Of a stretch of DNA of 56,195 nucleotides, positions 26,675-34,471 are shown piece by piece; position 1 is the stretch's first letter; the number at the start of each line of letters is the position of its first letter. The stretch comes from Clostridia bacterium (lineage in GTDB: Bacteria > Bacillota > Clostridia > Oscillospirales > CAG-272). The position numbers were made by a program, and so were the translations under genes. Where the stretch lies: positions 1 to 56,195 of the forward strand of contig JAFTIH010000042.1 in the NCBI GenBank assembly GCA_017456985.1, given 5' to 3'. The notes beneath the pieces are model-generated. The model saw only the letters and a list, made by a program, of their open reading frames with translations. It was not told the DNA's origin and searched no databases.

Positions 26675-27388
26675 TTACGGAGTGATGACCGTGCCGATCT
26701 TTTCACCCATAACGGCGCGGTAGATATTTTCGGGATCCGAAAGACCGAAGGCAAGAACGGGGATCTTATGGTCCATACAGAACGCCGTCGCCGTAGAGTC
26801 GAGCGCCGAAAGCTGCTTTTCTAGGATCTCGCGGCAGCTGATCTCCTCAAGACGGACGGCGGTGGGGTCCTTAACGGGGTCCGCCGTATAGATGGCGTCA
26901 ATATTCTTTGCCATCAAAACGATGTCTGCGCCGATCTCTGCGGCACGCACGACGGCGGCGGTATCGGTAGAAAGGAATGGGATACCGAGTCCGCATCCGA
27001 AGATGACCACGCTTCCCTCCTTCAAGTGAGCGATCGCATTGTCGCGTGCGTACGGCTCGGCGAAGCGCGTCATTTCGACCGCAGTCATCGCGTGTGCCTC
27101 TACGCCGTAGCGACAGAACGCATCCTCAAGCGCCAGCGCGTTGATGGCGGTAGCAAGCATGCCCATACTGTCGGCACGGGTAGGATCCATATTCACGCCC
27201 TGTCTACCGCGCCAGATGTTGCCCGCGCCCACGATAACACCGATCTCGACGCCCGCGTCCAGACAACGGCGAAGCACGCCTGCGATCGTTTTAACAAATT
27301 CCTGATTGACGATGCCCTCGCCGCCCTTGGCAAGAGCCTCGCCCGAGAGCTTAAGTAAGACTCTCTGATACTTCGGTTTCTGATTCAT
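26675..27388 (-). CDS. pyrH: UMP kinase
   Basis: Phosphorylates UMP to UDP; a hexameric amino-acid-kinase-fold enzyme regulated by GTP and UTP. 237 residues. RVLLKLSGEAL at the N-terminus is the ATP/phosphate loop, VVGAGNIWRGRQG the UMP loop, and DSMGMLATAINALAL and TDTAAVVRAAEIGADIV are later motifs. The start at 27388 has AAAGGGG 9 nt upstream. Twelve further in-frame codons to 27424 lack support. It consumes the product of the pyr operon elsewhere in the window. Confidence 0.95.
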   Translation of the reverse strand: MNQKPKYQRVLLKLSGEALAKGGEGIVNQEFVKTIAGVLRRCLDAGVEIGVIVGAGNIWRGRQGVNMDPTRADSMGMLATAINALALEDAFCRYGVEAHAMTAVEMTRFAEPYARDNAIAHLKEGSVVIFGCGLGIPFLSTDTAAVVRAAEIGADIVLMAKNIDAIYTADPVKDPTAVRLEEISCREILEKQLSALDSTATAFCMDHKIPVLAFGLSDPENIYRAVMGEKIGTVITP

Positions 27389-27448
27389 AAGATTTATCCC
27401 CTTTTGTCTTGGGCGGTTATACACACCCGAATTGATAACTGTTTGTTT

Positions 27449-28093
27449 TTATCCGCGAAGCGCATCGATCGCGGCACGGTAATCGGGCTTGCCGAACACG
27501 GCAGAGCCTCCAACCAGAACGTCGGCACCGCACTCACGCGCCACCTTCGCCGTTTTCTCATTGATGCCGCCATCCACCTCGATCAAAATATCCTTGTCAC
27601 GGTGAGAGAGAATTTCGCGGAGCATGCGCATCTTCTCCATCGTTTCGGGAATGAGCGACTGCCCACCGTAACCCGGCTCGACCGACATAATAAGGATCAT
27701 ATCGCAAAGGTCGTAATAGGGCTCAATCGCGGAAAGAGGAGTTGCGGGCTTGACGGAAAGCCCCGCCTTTACGCCGCTCTCGCGGATGGCGCGGAGCGTT
27801 GCCGCGACGTCCGTGCAGGCTTCCACGTGGACGGTGATATAATCCGCGCCCGCCTTCACGAAGCGATCGATATAGCGGATGGGATCCTCGATCATCAGAT
27901 GCACGTCAAAGACGAGCGAGGAATGCGGACGCAGCGCACCGACAATGGGCGCACCAAAGCTGATATTGGGAACGAACGCGCCGTCCATCACGTCAAGATG
28001 GACCCATTCCGCGCCGCCTTCTTCGATCTTGCGGACCTCCTCCCCCATACGGGAGAAATCGCAAGCAAGCACCGAGGGTGAGATTTTAACCAT
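27449..28093 (-). CDS. rpe: Ribulose-phosphate 3-epimerase
   Basis: Interconverts ribulose 5-phosphate and xylulose 5-phosphate in the pentose phosphate pathway. 214-residue TIM barrel with ISPSVLACDF, the metal-binding LDVMDGAFVPN, DVHLMIEDP, MSVEPGYGGQ and VDGGIN blocks, all intact. The start at 28093 (MVKISP) matches the family; extension to 28135 is not supported. In many clostridia rpe follows rsgA and a protein kinase gene. Here it is upstream of pyrH, which is less usual. Confidence 0.95.
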   Translation of the reverse strand: MVKISPSVLACDFSRMGEEVRKIEEGGAEWVHLDVMDGAFVPNISFGAPIVGALRPHSSLVFDVHLMIEDPIRYIDRFVKAGADYITVHVEACTDVAATLRAIRESGVKAGLSVKPATPLSAIEPYYDLCDMILIMSVEPGYGGQSLIPETMEKMRMLREILSHRDKDILIEVDGGINEKTAKVARECGADVLVGGSAVFGKPDYRAAIDALRG

Positions 28094-28256
28094 ACTTTCT
28101 GTCTGCCTTTCCGTGCTCTCGGAACACAAGAACACACTCGTTCATATCATAATAAAGACGGTTTGAACACCGTAAAACGACAACTCGCAAAGAGGTCGTG
28201 CTCGCCGACGAAAAAGAAAAGACGTGTGCAGAACCGAGCAGGACGCTTTGCTGCCG

Positions 28257-28282
28257 AAAGGGATGGTAACATCCCTTTTTTT
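28257..28282 (+). terminator. Orphan plus-strand intrinsic terminator between ispF and rpe
   Basis: A perfect 9-bp stem (28257-28265 with 28270-28278) closes a GTAA loop and runs into seven Ts on the plus strand only. No plus-strand gene precedes it. All protein genes around it lie on the minus strand. The 212-nt gap (28094-28305) otherwise shows no coding signal. It may end an unannotated small plus-strand RNA or stop antisense transcription. Confidence 0.6.
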
Positions 28283-28305
28283 GTGGGCGTTTTTCAGAAA
28301 TCAAC

Positions 28306-28791
28306 TTAATCTTTAGGATAACAAAGACAAACGGCGTGGGCGGCAATTCCCTCGCCCTGTCCCGTAAAGCCCAAGCCCTCCTCCGTAGTCGCCTTGATGC
28401 TGACGTCCCCGACGGCAAGACCGAAGAGCGAGGCGATCACCTCGCTCATTTGCGGAATATAGGGAGATAGGCGCGGCTTTTGCGCGATGACCGTGGCGTC
28501 GACGTTGCCGATCTCATACCCTTGTGCGGCGATCCGCTCGGCGACCGCAAGGCAAAGCTTTTTGCTGTCGATCCCCAGATATTCGTCGCTCGTATCGGGA
28601 AAGAGCTTGCCGATGTCGCCAAGAGCAAGTGCGCCCAGCGCGGCGTCCATCACGGCGTGCAAAAGAACGTCTGCATCCGAGTGACCGAGGAGCCCCTTTT
28701 CGTACGGGATCTCTACCCCGCCGAGAAAAAGCAGCCGCCCCTCCGTAAGACGATGCACGTCATATCCGTGTCCGACTCTGATCCTTTTCAT
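28306..28791 (-). CDS. ispF: 2-C-methyl-D-erythritol 2,4-cyclodiphosphate synthase
   Basis: MEP-pathway trimeric zinc enzyme forming MEcPP with release of CMP. 161 residues. The zinc ligands are visible in GHGYDVHRL (Asp11, His13) and [15 protein letters not shown]. The C-terminal [20 protein letters not shown] closes the CDP site. It follows ispD by 49 nt; the two are often fused or adjacent because they act two steps apart. Confidence 0.96.
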   Translation of the reverse strand: MKRIRVGHGYDVHRLTEGRLLFLGGVEIPYEKGLLGHSDADVLLHAVMDAALGALALGDIGKLFPDTSDEYLGIDSKKLCLAVAERIAAQGYEIGNVDATVIAQKPRLSPYIPQMSEVIASLFGLAVGDVSIKATTEEGLGFTGQGEGIAAHAVCLCYPKD

Positions 28792-28840
28792 ACCTTACCC
28801 CGTTTGTTTTGGTTCTTTTAAAGTATTGAAAGAAGCCCGT

Positions 28841-29599
28841 TTATTTCCGATCCCGTTGCATTTGCAAAACGGCTTTTGCAAAATAAAGATCCTCGGGCGT
28901 GGTGATCTTGATATTCTCGGGACCCACGTCCACCATTTTGACCGTTTGTCCCAAGCGCTCCACTAACATATTATCGTCCGTGACGGCGGCGCCCTGCTCC
29001 CGTGCCACGTAAGTCGCGGTACGGTAAAGATCGCACGCAAAGACCTGCGGGGTCTGCGCGCGGAAGATCTCTTCCCTATCTACCGTTTCGAGCACGAAGC
29101 CGTCTGCGTTCACGCGTTTGAGCGTGTCCGTGGAGCGGCAAGCCGCACTTGCCGCGCGGCTTGCGTGTGCCGCCAGCACCACCGAGCGGATCGCCTCGGG
29201 CGTAATAAGACAACGTGCCGCATCGTGGATCGCCACGAAGCGCATTCCCTTGGAGAGCGCCTCAAAGCCGCGCCGTGCCGACTCCTGCCGCACCGCACCG
29301 CCGTAAACCACGCGCAAGGGCTTTTTGATCGTATAGGAAGCAAGAGCGCGCTTAACGGGGCGTAGATCCTCCCGCCCAATGACGAGCACCAGCTCGTCGA
29401 TCACCTCACACGCGTCAAAGGCGAGGAGTGAGCGGATGAAAACGGGAATGCCCTCGATGGAAAGAAACTGTTTTTTATTTTTGACGGCGGCGCCCATTCG
29501 CGTTCCCAGTCCTGCCGCCAGGATGACCGCCGCCGTTTTGGGACGCTCCCGTCCCGTAAGAAGACGCAAGGCTTTTACAATACCACTCGCAATACCCAT
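28841..29599 (-). CDS. ispD: 2-C-methyl-D-erythritol 4-phosphate cytidylyltransferase
   Basis: Transfers CMP from CTP to MEP. 252 residues, slightly longer than the usual 230 because of about 20 extra N-terminal residues before AAVILAAGLGTRMGAAVKNK. The nucleotide-binding loop and the Lys are present, and IHDAARCLITPEAI and AQTPQVF are the other family marks. The starting ATG lies 3 nt after the stop of a small upstream gene, so the N-terminal extension may be genuine. TarI-type enzymes share this fold, but the adjacent ispF supports IspD. Confidence 0.93.
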   Translation of the reverse strand: MGIASGIVKALRLLTGRERPKTAAVILAAGLGTRMGAAVKNKKQFLSIEGIPVFIRSLLAFDACEVIDELVLVIGREDLRPVKRALASYTIKKPLRVVYGGAVRQESARRGFEALSKGMRFVAIHDAARCLITPEAIRSVVLAAHASRAASAACRSTDTLKRVNADGFVLETVDREEIFRAQTPQVFACDLYRTATYVAREQGAAVTDDNMLVERLGQTVKMVDVGPENIKITTPEDLYFAKAVLQMQRDRK

Positions 29600-29602
29600 A
29601 TT

Positions 29603-29923
29603 TTACTTCCTGTAATACACAAAATAAGCAACGTAGCGGCGCTCTTTACCGCCTTCTTCCAAGTTGGGAGCAGAGAGAACGACGCCGTCGCCCGACAAAA
29701 GATACGAGGCGTCAAGCTTCGCGACGGGGGCTCTTAAAAGGATCTTATCCGAGGAAAAGAGGAGCAATTCTCCGTTTCTTACGGAAATTGACCCACCGCG
29801 TCCCACCACGTTATCGTTATCCGCCACGCGCTCCGTGACGTACTTGATCGCCTGACCGTGCAGCTCTGCCGCGCGGCGTGTGCGTGCTGCCGTGCCGTTT
29901 TCCTTTTTGCCGAACAGTCCCAT
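29603..29923 (-). CDS. Small uncharacterised cytosolic protein upstream of ispD
   Basis: 106 residues, starting MGLFGKKENG, with a basic N-terminal third and then a beta-rich region (GGSISVRNGELLLFSSDKILLRAP and a KERRYVAYFVYYRK tail). No membrane span, cysteine motif or recognised catalytic site. It starts at 29923 with GGGGG upstream; longer in-frame extension runs into the promoter. It is first in the transcript that continues into ispD and ispF, 3 nt before ispD. The beta-strand pattern recalls PH-like or YcaP-like small folds, but I do not assign a function. Confidence 0.65.
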   Translation of the reverse strand: MGLFGKKENGTAARTRRAAELHGQAIKYVTERVADNDNVVGRGGSISVRNGELLLFSSDKILLRAPVAKLDASYLLSGDGVVLSAPNLEEGGKERRYVAYFVYYRK

Positions 29924-29960
29924 CGCGCCCCCGTAATTTATAATTTTAATTATTAATTGT

Positions 29961-29989
29961 ATTATAGCATATTTTGCGCGTGTTGTAAA
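29961..29989 (-). promoter_or_regulatory. Promoter of the ispD-ispF run
   Basis: Minus-strand TTTACA (29984-29989), a 17-nt spacer and TATAAT (29961-29966), about 38 nt before the small hypothetical gene. It is divergent from the mraZ promoter. The 335-nt gap 29924-30258 contains these two promoters and the MraZ operator. Confidence 0.88.
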
Positions 29990-30136
29990 CATCTTTTTTG
30001 ATTTTTTTTATTATTTACAATCTGCCCGCAAAGGGGCGCGCGGCAAACGGGAATGCGCGTTTTTCTTTGTGCAAATCGCCCAAAAAATGAACGAAATTTT
30101 CTACGAAAAATTTTTAAACTTTTTTTAACAAACCCC

Positions 30137-30165
30137 TTGCAAAAGAATCCTTCATCGTTTATAAT
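30137..30165 (+). promoter_or_regulatory. Promoter of the mraZ / dcw operon
   Basis: TTGCAA (30137-30142), 17 nt, TATAAT (30160-30165). Transcription should start near 30172, exactly where the repeated TGGGA boxes begin, so a bound repressor there would block initiation. Confidence 0.88.
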
Positions 30166-30173
30166 AAGTTTGG

Positions 30174-30218
30174 TGGTGCGAAATGGGATAAAATGTCCCA
30201 AAATGGGACGAAAGTGTT
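30174..30218 (+). promoter_or_regulatory. MraZ-type operator: TGGGA-like boxes every 10 bp
   Basis: TGGTG (30174), TGGGA (30184), TGTCC (30194), TGGGA (30204) and GTGTT (30214) are spaced exactly 10 bp apart, each followed by an A-rich spacer. MraZ is known to bind three or four direct TGGGN repeats with 5-nt spacers in front of its own operon. Phase and position at the transcription start match autorepression by the adjacent mraZ product. The middle boxes also form an inverted repeat (TCCCA...TGGGA). Confidence 0.78.
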
Positions 30219-30258
30219 CCGCCACCCCACAAAAATGACTGTGAAAGGAGGAAAACCG

Positions 30259-30693
30259 ATGTCTGCCTTCCGCTTCAGCGGTGAATACCGACACGTTGTA
30301 GATGCAAAAAACCGTCTTTTTATCCCCGCTAAGCTTCGCGAAGACCTCGGGGAAACCTTCTACATCACGCGCAAGATCGTTGACAACTGCCTTGCCATCT
30401 ATTCCGAGGAGGAGTGGCAAAGGTTTTCCGAAAAATTAAATACGCTTCCCGATTCTCACGTGGGTATGATCAAGCGCTTCGTCTTTTCCAAGACCATCCA
30501 AGTCACCCCCGACTCCCACGGCAGAGTCCTCATTCCCGCTTCTCTTCTCGCCTACGCCCAGATCGATAAGAACGTTGTGATCGCGGGACACGGCGACCAC
30601 GTACAGATCTGGAACGAGGCACTGTGGGACAAGATGGAAGCGGAGATCGACCTCGAAGAGCTCAAGCGTCTTCTGCGCGAGCACGATCTGTAA
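30259..30693 (+). CDS. mraZ: Transcriptional regulator MraZ
   Basis: First gene of the division and cell-wall cluster; a DNA-binding ring protein that represses its own operon. 144 residues with two SpoVT/AbrB-like repeats, each centred on a DxKxR(L/V)-like motif: VDAKNRLFIPAKLRE near 15 and PDSHGRVLIPASLL near 87. AAAGGAGG lies 8 nt before the ATG at 30259. The periodic operator just upstream is the expected target. Confidence 0.95.
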   Translation: MSAFRFSGEYRHVVDAKNRLFIPAKLREDLGETFYITRKIVDNCLAIYSEEEWQRFSEKLNTLPDSHVGMIKRFVFSKTIQVTPDSHGRVLIPASLLAYAQIDKNVVIAGHGDHVQIWNEALWDKMEAEIDLEELKRLLREHDL

Positions 30694-30705
30694 AGGAGTT
30701 TTCAG

Positions 30706-31650
30706 TTGGAAACCATCGTTTTTTCGCATTATTCCGTCTTGCTCAACGAATGCATCGAAGCGCTTAACATCCGCAACGGCTACACCTACGTGGATTGCAC
30801 GACGGGCGGCGGCGGTCACTCGTTAGAGATCGCCAAGCGACTGGGTCCCGATTCGCGCTTGATCTGCTTTGACCGCGACGGCGATGCGATCGAGGCGGCG
30901 TCCAGAAGACTTGCCGATTACGCGCATAAAATCACCTTCATTAACGAAAACTTTTCTTCCCTTGACCGCGTGCTTCGCGATCTTGATATTCAGAACCTTG
31001 GCGGCGTGCTTGCCGATCTCGGTTGCTCCTCGTATCAGTTTGATACCCCCTCCCGCGGCTTTTCCTATCAGCACAGCGCGCCGCTCGATATGCGAATGGA
31101 TAAGAGCGCACCGCTTTCTGCCGCGCAGGTGGTCAACGGCTATTCCGAGGAAGAGCTGAAACAGATCCTTTGGAAATACGGAGAAGAAAAGTTTGCGCCG
31201 CGTATTGCGGCAAAGATCGTTGCTGCACGCGCCCTGGCCCCCATCAAGACGACCGACGAGCTGGTCGCCATCATCAAATCCGCCATTCCCGCGTCTGCAC
31301 GCGAGGGCGGTCACCATCCCGCAAAAAGAACCTTCCAAGCCATCCGCATTGAAGTCAACGGAGAGCTTGATGCGATCGAGCCGACCATCCGTGCCGCCGT
31401 TTCCCATCTGGCACCGAGCGGCAGAACGGCATTTATCTCCTTTCAGTCCCTTGAGGACCGCATCATCAAGGACACCTACCGCGACCTTGCAAGCGGATGC
31501 GAGTGTCCCCGCGACTTCCCCGTTTGCGTTTGCGGACGGACGCCCCAAATTGAGATCCTGACAAGAAAGCCCATTCTTCCCGGCGCCGCCGAGCTTGCCG
31601 TGAACCCCCGTTCGCGCAGTGCAAAGCTCCGCGTTGCCGAAAAAAAATAA
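30706..31650 (+). CDS. rsmH: 16S rRNA (cytosine-1402-N4)-methyltransferase
   Basis: Methylates N4 of C1402 in the ribosomal P site using SAM. 314 residues. The SAM loop DCTTGGGGHSLEI begins at residue 30 and FDRDGDAIEAA gives the ribose-binding acid. A RTFQAIRIEVNGELDAI block and a C-terminal Cys-rich loop (CECPRDFPVCVCG) are typical of the family. It starts at TTG with AAAGGAG 9 nt upstream; no ATG fits. mraZ-rsmH is the standard opening of the dcw cluster. Confidence 0.95.
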   Translation: METIVFSHYSVLLNECIEALNIRNGYTYVDCTTGGGGHSLEIAKRLGPDSRLICFDRDGDAIEAASRRLADYAHKITFINENFSSLDRVLRDLDIQNLGGVLADLGCSSYQFDTPSRGFSYQHSAPLDMRMDKSAPLSAAQVVNGYSEEELKQILWKYGEEKFAPRIAAKIVAARALAPIKTTDELVAIIKSAIPASAREGGHHPAKRTFQAIRIEVNGELDAIEPTIRAAVSHLAPSGRTAFISFQSLEDRIIKDTYRDLASGCECPRDFPVCVCGRTPQIEILTRKPILPGAAELAVNPRSRSAKLRVAEKK

Positions 31651-31672
31651 ACCGACGAAAGGAAAAACGACA

Positions 31673-32119
31673 ATGAATCAAAGCATTCCTTATTTTCAGA
31701 ATAATGCAGCCTGCAACCCCCTTTTCGCAAAAATGAGGGAACGCTTTTGTGCCGACGGCACCGTTGCCGAAAGAATGGCTGCGCAAGCGGGTCTTTGCAA
31801 GCGTCGCCCCAAAAGAGCGGGTGCAAGCGAATACCATATGACACACGGCAATTCCCTTCCCAAGCGCCACCACGCAGAAAAGAAAAGCAGCTTCGGCACC
31901 TTTTTCAGCTTAAAGCGTCTTGGCATCCTTTCCGTATCGATGCTGATCGCGGGAACCGTCTTTTTCACGGGTGCCACCTTTGAGGGCATCAAGGACGGCT
32001 TCATCGAAACCGCGCAAGAGCGGCAGGCAGGCGAGGAAGAAAGCCTCGTTGCCGAGCTTCCGCTCGAGTTTGGCACCAATCTCGGTTTTGCCTGCGATCA
32101 CGAGGAGCTTTCTCTGTAA
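31673..32119 (+). CDS. Single-span membrane protein in the ftsL position, unrecognised
   Basis: 148 residues. A long polar and basic N-terminal region of about 80 residues includes KRRPKRAGAS and a His/Lys-rich stretch. One hydrophobic segment (LGILSVSMLIAGTVFFTGATF, about 82-102) is followed by only about 45 acidic residues. In most Firmicutes the gene between rsmH and the class B PBP is ftsL, with a short cytoplasmic tail, one span and a leucine-zipper ectodomain. The topology here would match, but the ectodomain lacks a clear coiled coil. The ATG at 31673 follows AAAGGAAAAA. A strong hairpin follows the stop. It is either a very divergent FtsL or a lineage-specific replacement. Confidence 0.6.
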   Translation: MNQSIPYFQNNAACNPLFAKMRERFCADGTVAERMAAQAGLCKRRPKRAGASEYHMTHGNSLPKRHHAEKKSSFGTFFSLKRLGILSVSMLIAGTVFFTGATFEGIKDGFIETAQERQAGEEESLVAELPLEFGTNLGFACDHEELSL

Positions 32120-32145
32120 TATTCACAAAATAGCGCTCATACGAT

Positions 32146-32179
32146 GGTAGCGACTGTTGCAAGCAGTCGCTACCTTTTT
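32146..32179 (+). terminator. Intrinsic terminator between the ftsL-position gene and the PBP gene
   Basis: A perfect 11-bp stem (32146-32156 with 32164-32174) and a 7-nt loop are followed by five Ts and a G. It lies only 18 nt before the PBP start. It probably attenuates read-through from mraZ-rsmH into the wall genes, or marks the end of a sub-operon. Confidence 0.82.
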
Positions 32180-32196
32180 GTTTTCGGAGAAAACCA

Positions 32197-34458
32197 GTGA
32201 ACAGTCAAGCTCTCACCACACACCTGCGCACGGAGGGGCGCGCGCGACGGCGCCGCCTTCTTCTGCTTTCTTTTTTTGCCACCTTTGCGCTATATCTTTT
32301 AGCGGCTATCTTCCGTCTTCAGATCTTTGAATACGGCAGCTACGGCGACAAGGTGCTTCACCAGATCACCGTGGGCTCTTCCCTGGCGGCGGAGCGCGGG
32401 GAGATCCTTGACCGAAACGGCATCACGCTTGCCGAGAACCGCACGGTGTGGCGCATCTACATTTCCCCCGTTGACATCCGCAAAGCGAAAAAGCGAAAAG
32501 GGGTCGCCTTTGACGAGATCATCGCAAAGGGACTTTCCGAGCTTCTTGGCGTGAGCTACGAAAGCGTGTACGAAAAAACGCAAAAGAGCGCCTATCTTGA
32601 TCAAACCATCGCGAAGAGCGCAGACGAGGCAACCGTCAAGGCAGTCTTGCTTTTCGCGCGGGACGAGGGGCTCTCCTCAATGATCCACGCCGAGGCGGGG
32701 ACGGAGCGGTATTACCCCTTCGGCTCGCTCGCCTCTCATACCATCGGCTTTACGGGAAGCGACAATCAAGGGCTTTTTGGCCTTGAGGCGTACTATAACG
32801 CCGTTCTTTCGGGAACGGACGGCAAATATCTTGCGTCCGTGGATTCCCAAGGGGTGAAGCTCCCCAACGCCTATACCGACTACGTAAAGGCAGAGAGCGG
32901 GCTCACGCTCGTTACAACGCTTGACTTATATTTGCAAAAGGAGCTTGAGCATCAGCTAGAAAACGCGCGCATCGGTGCCGACGCACAAAACCGCGTCACG
33001 GGTGTGGTGATGAACGTCAAGACGGGCGCCATCCTCGCGATGGCAACCTCGCCGGGATTTGACCTAAACGATCCTTATACGCTTGACGAGGCATCCGCGC
33101 AAGCGCTCGCATCCTCCGCCCTCTCCCCCGACAGCAAGGAATACAAGGCGCTAAGAGGCGAGCTTCTTTACGGAATGTGGGCAAACAAGGCGGTCAGCGA
33201 GGTTTACGAGCCGGGCTCCACCTTCAAGATCGTGACCGTCTCAGCGGCACTGGAATCGGGTGCTGTCACGGCGTCTGCGAACTTTCACTGCCCGGGCTAC
33301 TATATGGTGGGCGGGTGCCGCATCAGCTGTCACAAGCGCACAGGGCACGGCTCATTGACGCTCGCCGAGGGGCTGATGCATTCCTGTAACCCCGTGATGA
33401 TGCAGATCGCCGAGCGGATGGGGCGCGAAACCTTTTATCATTATTACCTCGCCTTCGGATACGGAAAAAAAACGGGAATCGATCTGCCCGGAGAAGGAAT
33501 GGGGCTTTTCCACAGTCTTTCCTCGCTCGGCTCCACTGAGCTTGCGACCGCGTCCTTCGGTCAGCGCTTCAAGGTCTCCATTCTGCAACAGCTTTGCGCC
33601 GTTGCCGTCGTGGCAAACGGCGGCGTTCCCGTGACGCCGCACTTGCTTTCCTCCTTGCAAAACGAAGAGGGGGAGACGCTCTTTACTTATACGATGACGA
33701 AAAAGGAGCCCGCCATTTCCGAGAAGACCGCCAAGGAGGTCGCCGCGATCCTCGAAGCAGGCGTTTCGGGAAACGGCGGTGCAAAAAACGCCTACGTTGA
33801 GGGGTACCGCATTGCCGCGAAAACGGGAACGAGCGAAAAGTTTGAGGTTCTGGACGCAAACGGCAACTCCTTCCTGCGCATCGGCTCTTGCGTTGCCTTC
33901 GCCCCCTTTGATAACGCTGAGATCGCTGTGATCATCGTCGTGGATGAGCCTACCTCGGCGAACAAATACGGCAGTGCGGTCGCCGCCCCCTTCGTTGGCG
34001 CGTATTTGGAAAAGGCACTTCCCTATCTTGGATTTGAGGCGGAAAAGAGCGCGGCAGAGCTGACCGTTCCATCGCTCACTGGCATCTCCGTCAAGGAGGC
34101 AAAGGGGACGCTGACAAAGCTTGGCTTCTCGGTTTTGGTCATCGGCGAGGGCGAAACGGTCCTCTCCCAAGCGCCGAACGCAGGGACGCGTCTTTTTCCC
34201 GCAACGGCAAAGGTGATCCTATACACCGAAAGCCAAACGGAATACACCGCCGTTCCCAAGGTTATGGGAAGGACGCTTGCCGAAGCCCTCGTTCTCTTAA
34301 ATAACGCGGGGTGTAACGTCGTTATAACGGGCGTGTCGCCCGAGGGAAAGACGGCACCCGAGGCGGTGGTCGTTTCTCTCTCGCACGCAGAGGGAGAGCG
34401 CGTCGCGCTCGGAACCAAGATCACCGTCGTCGTGCGGTATCTAAACGACAGTGCGTAA
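32197..34458 (+). CDS. Class B penicillin-binding protein with two PASTA domains (FtsI/PBP2x/SpoVD-like)
   Basis: Peptidoglycan transpeptidase for division or sporulation septa. 753 residues: a basic N-terminal tail, one signal anchor (about 22-42), a PBP dimerisation domain, then the transpeptidase. The catalytic motifs are S341-T-F-K, S396-C-N and K542-T-G-T. Two PASTA repeats follow from about 622 to the end. Two C-terminal PASTA domains are typical of PBP2x; SpoVD usually has one. It starts at GTG with GGAG upstream. Next to murE and ftsW it is most likely the septal enzyme, partner of FtsW. Confidence 0.93.
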   Translation: MNSQALTTHLRTEGRARRRRLLLLSFFATFALYLLAAIFRLQIFEYGSYGDKVLHQITVGSSLAAERGEILDRNGITLAENRTVWRIYISPVDIRKAKKRKGVAFDEIIAKGLSELLGVSYESVYEKTQKSAYLDQTIAKSADEATVKAVLLFARDEGLSSMIHAEAGTERYYPFGSLASHTIGFTGSDNQGLFGLEAYYNAVLSGTDGKYLASVDSQGVKLPNAYTDYVKAESGLTLVTTLDLYLQKELEHQLENARIGADAQNRVTGVVMNVKTGAILAMATSPGFDLNDPYTLDEASAQALASSALSPDSKEYKALRGELLYGMWANKAVSEVYEPGSTFKIVTVSAALESGAVTASANFHCPGYYMVGGCRISCHKRTGHGSLTLAEGLMHSCNPVMMQIAERMGRETFYHYYLAFGYGKKTGIDLPGEGMGLFHSLSSLGSTELATASFGQRFKVSILQQLCAVAVVANGGVPVTPHLLSSLQNEEGETLFTYTMTKKEPAISEKTAKEVAAILEAGVSGNGGAKNAYVEGYRIAAKTGTSEKFEVLDANGNSFLRIGSCVAFAPFDNAEIAVIIVVDEPTSANKYGSAVAAPFVGAYLEKALPYLGFEAEKSAAELTVPSLTGISVKEAKGTLTKLGFSVLVIGEGETVLSQAPNAGTRLFPATAKVILYTESQTEYTAVPKVMGRTLAEALVLLNNAGCNVVITGVSPEGKTAPEAVVVSLSHAEGERVALGTKITVVVRYLNDSA

Positions 34459-34471
34459 AGAAGGAGCTTTT

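Noticed and set aside
28250-28282. Second T-box-like element between ispF and rpe
   Set aside because: GGGATGGTAACATCCC superficially resembles a T-box/terminator pair, but there is no GGTGG-NACC-CGG sequence, no Stem I landmarks, and no plus-strand gene downstream.
30022-30060. Hairpin GCGCGC...GCGCGT followed by Ts in the divergent mraZ region
   Set aside because: Only a 5-6 bp stem with a long loop, no gene upstream on that strand, and it lies away from either promoter. Too weak to call.
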